A stretch of 26,720 bases of DNA from an uncultured Muribaculaceae bacterium (GTDB lineage Bacteria; Bacteroidota; Bacteroidia; Bacteroidales; Muribaculaceae). A model generated the notes under the pieces. It searched no databases. It was not told the origin of the DNA and saw only the letters and a program-made list of their open reading frames with translations. The translations under genes were made by a program, and so were the position numbers. How positions within the stretch are numbered: position 1 is the stretch's first letter; each line of letters starts with the position of its first letter. The stretch lies in the NCBI GenBank assembly GCA_910583675.1, contig CAJTYH010000035.1, positions 1 to 26,720 on the forward strand, written 5' to 3'. Shown here piece after piece: positions 1-6,603 of the stretch.

Positions 1-70
1 GTTTTTCGGTGTCCGTGATTCGGCCTAATTATTCAAAAATTAACGAACTATTGTATTAATGATTGGCGAA

Positions 71-107
71 AAAACATCCCGGTCGGCTGTTCCGGGATAG
101 CGTTTTT
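71..107 (+). terminator. Intrinsic terminator of an upstream gene
   Basis: A 7-bp stem, ATCCCGG (76-82) with CCGGGAT (92-98), is followed by a T run at 103-107. An A run precedes the stem, so it could work in both directions. It probably ends a gene lying to the left of the window. Confidence 0.65.
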
Positions 108-265
108 GTGCATATTTTCACAAAAGTACTCTACTGTGTGTCAAGAACGACGAACCTTCTGTTCAAATAATGGCAATCCCTGTTCATGAAGCCGAGCGTT
201 GACCTTTTAGTCGCGTTTCGGCACCTTGCAGATTCGTAAATGTTGTTTTTTGAACAGATATTTTC

Positions 266-295
266 TTTGGCTTGACCTGTTGTTGTCTATTTTTG
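266..295 (+). promoter_or_regulatory. Bacteroidetes-type promoter for the first paralogue
   Basis: The -7 element TATTTTTG (288-295) matches TAnnTTTG, and a TTTG (266-269) lies 18 bp upstream, one base short of the usual 19-21. Transcription would start near 303, giving a leader of about 100 nt. The matching promoter of the second paralogue has its -7 box at the same distance (30 bp) from a shared TTTTGAACAG element. Confidence 0.6.
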
Positions 296-329
296 CATTC
301 GAAATAAAATTGTAAAGATCTGTGAAATG

Positions 330-356
330 GCATGCCTGCCCGACGGTGCGGCATGC
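330..356 (+). promoter_or_regulatory. Hairpin in the 5' leader of the first paralogue
   Basis: GCATGCC (330-336) pairs perfectly with GGCATGC (350-356) around a 13-nt loop. It sits between the promoter and the conserved leader block that starts near 372. The second paralogue has a different hairpin in the same relative place (3398-3417). Similar structure with different sequence suggests the fold matters, but no function is known. Confidence 0.4.
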
Positions 357-403
357 GCTTTTGTTGGGAAAATTCTTTAACCTTAAAGATAATTACTACA
401 ATT

Positions 404-3184
404 ATGAAACAAAGAGACTTAATTCTCGGATTAGGATTCCTCGGCGCTTTCACTATGGCAGCACAGTCGCCTTATACGGGCAGTGTGGCTCCCACCGAAG
501 GCAGCGCGGACTTCTATCTGTATCAAGTGGAAAGCGGCAAGTGGCTGCATAACAATTCAACCCGTGGTTTCTGGACTACGCGTGCCGGTCTTGACAAGGA
601 TGGCTTCGATGTGGAAGTGAAAGTGATCGAAGGCGGCTACCAGTTGAATCCCAAACTCACAGGCAACAGCAGCATCAACGGCGAGGGTCTCTATATGGAT
701 ACCGGTCGCCCCGTTACTACCTGGGGACTGATCCCAGTGACTGTAGACGGTGTAAGCAACGCCTATAATATCCAGATGATAGCTTGCGACATAGCTGATC
801 AGCCCCAGTATCTTCTTGGCGAGGAGGATGGTGCTATCGCAGACCAGAATTCGGTCGGTCAGACGTGGCAACTCGTGAGTCGCGCCGACCGTATCAGCCA
901 CATGAAGGCTGAAGTGGCGAACGGCCCCGTGGATGCAAGTTGGCTCATACCTGCAGGTGACTTCAGCCGTAATGACAGGCGTTCCAGCCAATGGGTCTAC
1001 AAGCTGATCGGTGGTTCCGGATTGGGTATTTCAGGTTCGCAGCACAATTCTCTTCAGGAAGCTTGGGACAATGCAAGATACTATGTTCATTACATAGTGC
1101 TAACAGACATTCCCAACGGTACCTACAAATTCACCCCCTACGGATACTACCGTGAGGATTGGGAAAGTCAGGAAGCATGGGATCGTTACAAAAAAGGTGA
1201 GACCATCTGCCGCGCGCAGTATTTCGCAGGTGCAGCAAGCCACAACTTCATGCACCCCGCAGATCCCGGCTTCACGGAAAAACCTGACTATGATGGTGTA
1301 GATGGCGACTGGCGTGAAGTAGCCGCTCTTGACGGCAATTGGATTCCCAATTGTACCACTGCAGGCTCCACAGCAATACTTGCCGGATACTATAAGAACG
1401 AGCCTATAGAAGCTGTAGTGACGGATGGCACTCTTGTACTCGGTGTCGTAAAGCACGATGGCGATTATCACGATTGGGTGGCTTATGACAATTTCCGCCT
1501 GGAATATGTAAGCACTGCTACACCTTCTGTGGATCTTACAAATATTGTGGAGAGCGTCAATGCAGAGATCAAGGCTGTTGAGGCTCTTCCCCAGACTCCC
1601 GCATCAACGGCCGCTCTGGACGCAGCCCGCGAAGCTCTGACGAGTTCCAGTGCCACAGACCTGCGCAAGGCAATGTTGGATCTTATAGTTTTCGAGGGTG
1701 CGCTTTCAGAAGGTGCACGTACCATTGAATATTTCAATGCTACGCTTCCGTTCATGAATGGAGCCGATGTTTCCCGTCCCATCGAGCTGTTCAACACTGC
1801 ATCAAGCAAGTCCGAATTTGAAGCAGCTCTCAAGCAGCTCCGCTTTGCTCGTCGCCGTATGGTAGCCGAGCGTCAGGAAGATGTGTTCAAGGGTTGCGCT
1901 CCTGAGGCTGACGGTCAGTACTATTTCTATAACATTGGCCAGAAGCAGTTCCTCTGCGGCGGTTCCGACTGGGGCGCACACGCAGCTCTGGGTATGCCCG
2001 GCATCATCATCACCCTTGAGGAGGAAAACTCCGAGGATCTGGCGTTCCATATTGACACCCAGCTCTACAACGGCGACACCAAGCACTACATGAACTACAT
2101 GGGCTACCTTGACTGCGACAAGGCGGGTGCCTGGAAGTTCGTTCCCGTAGAGGGCAAGGAGAACGTTTACCGCATCTACCAGTACGACTACTACAACAAC
2201 AAGTTGCAGGACGCTCGCATAACCTACGCTCCCGACGCCCGCGTTGACCAGGAAGACGGCGACGGCGGACGCACCAAGGACGAGACGACCGTTACCGGTG
2301 AATTCCGTGGCGATTGCCCTGCCGGCGACGACGAGTGGAAGCTGGTTACCCGTGAGGAGCGCGAGGCTCTGATGGAGACTGCAACTCTTGAGAATCCCGT
2401 AGACGCTACGTTCTATATGGTAAGCCCGGGCTTCAACCAGCGTGAGAATGTAGAGGCCGGATGGATTTTCGACAATACCAAGGTTTGCGACCGCGGCTCA
2501 CGTCGCAGCAACTTCGTAGTGGAATTCTGGTCTGACGCTACCGAGCAATTCGATATAAGCCAGATGGTGGAACTCCCCGAGGGTGTATACATGTACACTG
2601 TAAATGCATTCTATCGTAATGGTCACCATGTGAGCGAAGTTGACAGTGAGACCGGTGAGATAACCGTAGAGGGTCAGCCCGACAACGAAGCTATCTCCAA
2701 TGCCATCATGTACGCTACCATGGGCGCTGAGGCCGACAAGCCTATCATGAACATTCTTGAGGAGAGCGGCAAGGCTCCCGGTCAGGGCGCTGACGTCAAG
2801 AACATTGATGGCACTGTTACCTATCACTATCCTCAGTACACCGATCAGGCAAGCGACTTCTTCCGCAATGGTCTCTACAAGAACTGGACAGTATTCTATG
2901 CTGATGGCACTGAGATTCCTGTAGGTATCATGACTGACCCCGACGTGGCGGAATGGCTCCCCCGCCACTGGATGGTATGCGATAACTTCCGTCTGAAATA
3001 CTACGGCAAGAATACCACCGTTGACGAGGTGCTCGCCGGCGTGGAGGATGTAGTAGTTGACAACGAGACTGCAGTTGAGTTCAAGGGCGACAACCGCATC
3101 TTCAACCTTCAGGGTATCCAGGTGACCAACACCGACGCTTCCGGCATCTACATCCAGAACGGCAAGAAGTTCGTTGTTCGCTAA
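404..3184 (+). CDS. Large secreted two-repeat protein, copy 1 (unknown function, carbohydrate-binding-like)
   Basis: The 926-residue product starts at the ATG at 404. A start at 332 is in frame, but only 404 gives a proper signal peptide (MKQRDLILGLGF..., cleavage near Ala20), and the paralogue begins with the same residues. I recognise no named family. The protein seems to contain two related units: a beta-trefoil-like stretch (about 30-160) with a galactose-binding-like stretch (about 185-368, ending DNFRLEY), then a helical region (about 373-500), then a second trefoil-like (about 506-640) and galactose-binding-like stretch (about 665-868, ending DNFRLKYYG). Both units share a WxLVxR hinge followed by PVDAxxxxxxxxF. 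The end (899-926, IFNLQGIQV ... GIYIQNGKK) resembles short type IX secretion sorting tails, so the protein is probably exported to the surface. Domain names are inferred from sequence pattern; glycan binding is a guess. It has its own promoter and terminator. Confidence 0.85.
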   Translation: MKQRDLILGLGFLGAFTMAAQSPYTGSVAPTEGSADFYLYQVESGKWLHNNSTRGFWTTRAGLDKDGFDVEVKVIEGGYQLNPKLTGNSSINGEGLYMDTGRPVTTWGLIPVTVDGVSNAYNIQMIACDIADQPQYLLGEEDGAIADQNSVGQTWQLVSRADRISHMKAEVANGPVDASWLIPAGDFSRNDRRSSQWVYKLIGGSGLGISGSQHNSLQEAWDNARYYVHYIVLTDIPNGTYKFTPYGYYREDWESQEAWDRYKKGETICRAQYFAGAASHNFMHPADPGFTEKPDYDGVDGDWREVAALDGNWIPNCTTAGSTAILAGYYKNEPIEAVVTDGTLVLGVVKHDGDYHDWVAYDNFRLEYVSTATPSVDLTNIVESVNAEIKAVEALPQTPASTAALDAAREALTSSSATDLRKAMLDLIVFEGALSEGARTIEYFNATLPFMNGADVSRPIELFNTASSKSEFEAALKQLRFARRRMVAERQEDVFKGCAPEADGQYYFYNIGQKQFLCGGSDWGAHAALGMPGIIITLEEENSEDLAFHIDTQLYNGDTKHYMNYMGYLDCDKAGAWKFVPVEGKENVYRIYQYDYYNNKLQDARITYAPDARVDQEDGDGGRTKDETTVTGEFRGDCPAGDDEWKLVTREEREALMETATLENPVDATFYMVSPGFNQRENVEAGWIFDNTKVCDRGSRRSNFVVEFWSDATEQFDISQMVELPEGVYMYTVNAFYRNGHHVSEVDSETGEITVEGQPDNEAISNAIMYATMGAEADKPIMNILEESGKAPGQGADVKNIDGTVTYHYPQYTDQASDFFRNGLYKNWTVFYADGTEIPVGIMTDPDVAEWLPRHWMVCDNFRLKYYGKNTTVDEVLAGVEDVVVDNETAVEFKGDNRIFNLQGIQVTNTDASGIYIQNGKKFVVR

Positions 3185-3263
3185 CCTGAATTAGCAGAAG
3201 ACATTTCATAGGACGGTTTTTTGCTGTCTTTCCTGAGGGTGCGCCATTCGGCGCACCCTCTTT
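1916..3263 (+). repeat. Near-identical 1348-bp direct repeat, copy 1
   Basis: From 1916 to 3263 the sequence matches 5018-6365 (offset 3102) with a single difference, C at 1957 against T at 5059. The match covers the last 422 codons, the stop, the 3' untranslated region and the terminator, and stops in the T run. Just upstream of 1916 the two genes differ at roughly every fifth base. This pattern points to recent gene conversion or a very recent partial duplication. Confidence 0.95.
3235..3263 (+). terminator. Intrinsic terminator of copy 1
   Basis: A perfect 11-bp stem, GAGGGTGCGCC (3235-3245) with GGCGCACCCTC (3250-3260), has a 4-nt loop and is followed by TTT. It is identical to the terminator of copy 2. 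Confidence 0.85.
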
Positions 3264-3360
3264 CGCATATAGGGGCATATTGGGCGGATTTCGGCACGTG
3301 CATGACGAGAAAATAACGTCTTTTGAACAGGGATTTGCCATGCTTTGCTCTATTATGGTC

Positions 3361-3368
3361 TACTTTTG
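3361..3368 (+). promoter_or_regulatory. -7 promoter element of the second paralogue
   Basis: TACTTTTG matches TAnnTTTG. No TTTG lies at the ideal distance: the nearest are 13 and 23 bp upstream, so the -33 element is weak. The box keeps the same spacing to TTTTGAACAG (3321-3330) as in copy 1. It lies inside the longest possible reading frame (from 3323), which argues that translation begins later, at 3485. Confidence 0.5.
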
Positions 3369-3397
3369 TATTGTTACAAACCGTAAATAATTGTGAA

Positions 3398-3417
3398 GCC
3401 GGCCAGAAATACCCGGC
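3398..3417 (+). promoter_or_regulatory. Hairpin in the 5' leader of the second paralogue
   Basis: GCCGG (3398-3402) pairs with CCGGC (3413-3417) around a 10-nt loop. It is the positional counterpart of the different hairpin at 330-356. Confidence 0.35.
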
Positions 3418-3484
3418 ACTTATTTTCATGCGTAAGAATTCTTTAACCTTAAAGATAAATACTAAAATTTTAACCTTTTTATTT

Positions 3485-6286
3485 ATGAAACAAAGAGACT
3501 TAATTCTCGGATTAGGGTTCCTCGGCGCTTTCACCATGGCAGCACAGTCGCCTTATACCGGCAGTGTGGCTCCCACTGAGGGCGGTGCGGACTTTTATCT
3601 GTATCAGGTTGAAAGCGGTATGTGGCTGGAAAACAATAGCCAACCCGGTCTTTGGACAACTCGTGCAGGACTCGGTAAAACCGGTTTCGACGTAAATGTA
3701 AAGCCCATTGAAGGTGGCTATCAGCTTGACCCGAAACTGAACGGTAACCGTAGCATCAACGGCGAGGGTCTTTATATGGATACCGGTCGTCCTGTTACTA
3801 CATGGGGGCTTGTTCCTGTGACAGTTGACGGTGTAAGCAACGCTTACAACATTCAGATGCTGGTTTGCGACCGTGATGATGTCGCTCAGTATCTCCTTGG
3901 TGAGACTGGAGGTGTGATCGCCGATTTCAATCCCGAGGCAGAGAACACCACTTGGCAGCTCGTTAGCCGTGCCGACCGTATCGAGCACATGAAGGCTGAG
4001 GCTGCAAACGGCCCGGTTGATGCTACATGGCTTATCCCCGGCGGTGATTTCGGTCGCAACCAGAATCCCCGTTATGAAGAAGCCGGATGGGTTCACAAAT
4101 ACACAAACCAGTTCGGTGGTGGCGTAGCATGCGACGGCGCACAGCACCAGTCACTCCGTGAGGCTTGGCACCATATCACAGGCTATACTCATTACGTAGT
4201 TCTTAAGAACCTTCCCAACGGTACTTATCGTTTCCGTGTACAGGGATACTATCGTCAGAGCTGGGATGATGAGGATGCAGTGTCCGCCTATGTTGACGGC
4301 ACATGGCCCCGCAATCCTAAGTATTTCGCAGGTGCGACAGAGAAGCCTATTCGTCACATCCTCAGCGAGGTTTTCGAGGCTCCTGGTGAAGGCCCTGCCG
4401 ACCAGTGGAAGGAGATTGCCGACCTCGGTCAGTGGGTTCCAGACAAGATGAACACCGCTTCTCTTGAGTTCCTGAACGATCGCTACCAGAACGAGTGGAT
4501 TGATGCCGTTGTTACCGATGGAAACCTTATCGTAGGTGTAAGCAAACTCGAAGGTCTTGACCGTGACTGGTTCATATATGACAACTTCCAGCTTCAGTAT
4601 GTAAGCGCTGAGACTCCCGCCACAGATCTTACAGCAGCTATCGAAGAACTCAACAACGCCATCAAGCAGGTTGAAGCTCTTCAGCAGACTCCTGGTTCCC
4701 AGAAGGCTCTTGAAGCAGCCCGCATGGCTCTCACAAGCACAAGCGGCACGGAAATCCGTCTTGCTACGCTTGACCTCATCAACCTGATTGACGCTCTTAC
4801 AGCAGGCGCTTCCTCCATCAAGTACTTCAACGAGACACTTGCTGTAGCACCAGGCCTTAATGAGACAACAGCAGCACGTGCATTCGAGCAGTTCAACACG
4901 GCTACAAGCAAGGCTGAGTTCGACGAAGCTCTCAAGCAGCTCCGCTTCGCTCGCCGTCGTCTCGTGGCTGAGCGTCAGGAAGACATCTTCAAGGGTAGCG
5001 CTCCCGAGCCTAACGGCCAGTACTATTTCTATAACATTGGCCAGAAGCAGTTCCTCTGTGGCGGTTCCGACTGGGGCGCACACGCAGCTCTGGGTATGCC
5101 CGGCATCATCATCACCCTTGAGGAGGAAAACTCCGAGGATCTGGCGTTCCATATTGACACCCAGCTCTACAACGGCGACACCAAGCACTACATGAACTAC
5201 ATGGGCTACCTTGACTGCGACAAGGCGGGTGCCTGGAAGTTCGTTCCCGTAGAGGGCAAGGAGAACGTTTACCGCATCTACCAGTACGACTACTACAACA
5301 ACAAGTTGCAGGACGCTCGCATAACCTACGCTCCCGACGCCCGCGTTGACCAGGAAGACGGCGACGGCGGACGCACCAAGGACGAGACGACCGTTACCGG
5401 TGAATTCCGTGGCGATTGCCCTGCCGGCGACGACGAGTGGAAGCTGGTTACCCGTGAGGAGCGCGAGGCTCTGATGGAGACTGCAACTCTTGAGAATCCC
5501 GTAGACGCTACGTTCTATATGGTAAGCCCGGGCTTCAACCAGCGTGAGAATGTAGAGGCCGGATGGATTTTCGACAATACCAAGGTTTGCGACCGCGGCT
5601 CACGTCGCAGCAACTTCGTAGTGGAATTCTGGTCTGACGCTACCGAGCAATTCGATATAAGCCAGATGGTGGAACTCCCCGAGGGTGTATACATGTACAC
5701 TGTAAATGCATTCTATCGTAATGGTCACCATGTGAGCGAAGTTGACAGTGAGACCGGTGAGATAACCGTAGAGGGTCAGCCCGACAACGAAGCTATCTCC
5801 AATGCCATCATGTACGCTACCATGGGCGCTGAGGCCGACAAGCCTATCATGAACATTCTTGAGGAGAGCGGCAAGGCTCCCGGTCAGGGCGCTGACGTCA
5901 AGAACATTGATGGCACTGTTACCTATCACTATCCTCAGTACACCGATCAGGCAAGCGACTTCTTCCGCAATGGTCTCTACAAGAACTGGACAGTATTCTA
6001 TGCTGATGGCACTGAGATTCCTGTAGGTATCATGACTGACCCCGACGTGGCGGAATGGCTCCCCCGCCACTGGATGGTATGCGATAACTTCCGTCTGAAA
6101 TACTACGGCAAGAATACCACCGTTGACGAGGTGCTCGCCGGCGTGGAGGATGTAGTAGTTGACAACGAGACTGCAGTTGAGTTCAAGGGCGACAACCGCA
6201 TCTTCAACCTTCAGGGTATCCAGGTGACCAACACCGACGCTTCCGGCATCTACATCCAGAACGGCAAGAAGTTCGTTGTTCGCTAA
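3485..6286 (+). CDS. Large secreted two-repeat protein, copy 2 (paralogue of the gene before it)
   Basis: The 933-residue product starts at the ATG at 3485, where the signal peptide (MKQRDLILGLGF...) matches copy 1 residue for residue. Earlier in-frame starts are rejected because the promoter lies inside them. The architecture is the same as copy 1: a trefoil-like stretch, a galactose-binding-like stretch ending DNFQLQY, a helical linker, then the second unit and a sorting-type tail. The last 422 residues are identical to copy 1. The N-terminal unit has diverged, with many substitutions and several small insertions, for example around residues 200-240 and 285-330. The first 150 or so bases of the gene are again very similar between copies. 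Like copy 1 it is a stand-alone transcript. The next gene on the same strand is a regulator, but nothing shows that it controls this pair. Confidence 0.85.
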   Translation: MKQRDLILGLGFLGAFTMAAQSPYTGSVAPTEGGADFYLYQVESGMWLENNSQPGLWTTRAGLGKTGFDVNVKPIEGGYQLDPKLNGNRSINGEGLYMDTGRPVTTWGLVPVTVDGVSNAYNIQMLVCDRDDVAQYLLGETGGVIADFNPEAENTTWQLVSRADRIEHMKAEAANGPVDATWLIPGGDFGRNQNPRYEEAGWVHKYTNQFGGGVACDGAQHQSLREAWHHITGYTHYVVLKNLPNGTYRFRVQGYYRQSWDDEDAVSAYVDGTWPRNPKYFAGATEKPIRHILSEVFEAPGEGPADQWKEIADLGQWVPDKMNTASLEFLNDRYQNEWIDAVVTDGNLIVGVSKLEGLDRDWFIYDNFQLQYVSAETPATDLTAAIEELNNAIKQVEALQQTPGSQKALEAARMALTSTSGTEIRLATLDLINLIDALTAGASSIKYFNETLAVAPGLNETTAARAFEQFNTATSKAEFDEALKQLRFARRRLVAERQEDIFKGSAPEPNGQYYFYNIGQKQFLCGGSDWGAHAALGMPGIIITLEEENSEDLAFHIDTQLYNGDTKHYMNYMGYLDCDKAGAWKFVPVEGKENVYRIYQYDYYNNKLQDARITYAPDARVDQEDGDGGRTKDETTVTGEFRGDCPAGDDEWKLVTREEREALMETATLENPVDATFYMVSPGFNQRENVEAGWIFDNTKVCDRGSRRSNFVVEFWSDATEQFDISQMVELPEGVYMYTVNAFYRNGHHVSEVDSETGEITVEGQPDNEAISNAIMYATMGAEADKPIMNILEESGKAPGQGADVKNIDGTVTYHYPQYTDQASDFFRNGLYKNWTVFYADGTEIPVGIMTDPDVAEWLPRHWMVCDNFRLKYYGKNTTVDEVLAGVEDVVVDNETAVEFKGDNRIFNLQGIQVTNTDASGIYIQNGKKFVVR

Positions 6287-6365
6287 CCTGAATTAGCAGA
6301 AGACATTTCATAGGACGGTTTTTTGCTGTCTTTCCTGAGGGTGCGCCATTCGGCGCACCCTCTTT
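5018..6365 (+). repeat. Near-identical 1348-bp direct repeat, copy 2
   Basis: This is the partner of 1916-3263, differing only at 5059 (T) against 1957 (C). The identity stops at 6365, the last T after the terminator hairpin; what follows is unrelated to the sequence after copy 1. Confidence 0.95.
6337..6365 (+). terminator. Intrinsic terminator of copy 2
   Basis: This is the same 11-bp perfect stem with a 4-nt loop and T run as at 3235-3263. It separates the paralogue pair from the regulator gene. Confidence 0.85.
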
Positions 6366-6526
6366 GTTTAGGCACGCCTTCTTTTTTATAAATGGAGTTC
6401 CTCACACGCCTTCTTCGAAGGCTTGCCGGGAGATGCTAATTTGAGTTCAAACATTAACCGGGAAATCAGCTGCCTCCTCTTCTGGCGCACCCCCCTTCTG
6501 ACACATATGGGGTGGAGAAGAGAGGA

Positions 6527-6558
6527 TTTGCGGATATGGGCAATAATTTGTATATTTG
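6527..6558 (+). promoter_or_regulatory. Promoter of the hybrid two-component regulator
   Basis: TTTG (6527-6530), a 20-bp gap and TATATTTG (6551-6558) match the Bacteroidetes consensus fully. The expected start near 6566 leaves a leader of about 40 nt to the ATG at 6604. This supports the short regulator as a complete gene rather than a fragment. Confidence 0.75.
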
Positions 6559-6603
6559 CTTGATTTATCAATTTTCGCATTTTAATGCCTGTATTTGTCA
6601 TAT

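Larger units (their letters stand above)
1..403. other. Upstream intergenic region and leader of the first gene
   Basis: No supportable coding sequence was found here. The first 60 or so bases may hold the end of an upstream gene, but all three + frames close quickly and nothing is recognisable. The stretch contains a hairpin terminator (71-107), a shared TTTTGAACAG element (248-257) with an inverted partner at 159-167, a Bacteroidetes-type promoter (266-295), a leader hairpin (330-356) and the inverted repeat CTTTAA-CC-TTAAAG (375-388) just before the first start codon. Confidence 0.6.
3185..3484. other. Intergenic region between the two paralogues
   Basis: No gene is seen here. The region holds the terminator of copy 1 (3235-3263), a shared TTTTGAACAG element (3321-3330), the -7 box of copy 2 (3361-3368), a leader hairpin (3398-3417) and the CTTTAA-CC-TTAAAG inverted repeat (3441-3454). 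From about 3280 it is recognisably related to the stretch upstream of copy 1, which suggests that promoter and gene were duplicated together. Confidence 0.6.
6287..6603. other. Intergenic region before the regulator gene
   Basis: This stretch holds the terminator of copy 2 (6337-6365) and the promoter of the regulator (6527-6558). I looked for remains of a periplasmic sensor domain in frame with the regulator and found none: an in-frame stop lies at 6583-6585, just before the start. Confidence 0.6.

Noticed and set aside
332..403. Earlier in-frame start for the first paralogue
   Set aside because: It adds 24 residues before the signal peptide and includes a leader hairpin; the start at 404 matches the paralogue.
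3323..3484. Earlier in-frame start for the second paralogue
   Set aside because: The -7 promoter box (3361-3368) and leader hairpin lie inside this stretch, and the signal peptide begins at 3485.
6386..6601. 71-codon minus-strand frame before the regulator gene
   Set aside because: It overlaps the regulator's promoter, and the product resembles nothing known.
6366..6603. Remnant of a lost sensor domain of the regulator
   Set aside because: No sensor-like residues are seen in the regulator's frame, a stop lies at 6583-6585, and a full promoter is in this stretch.
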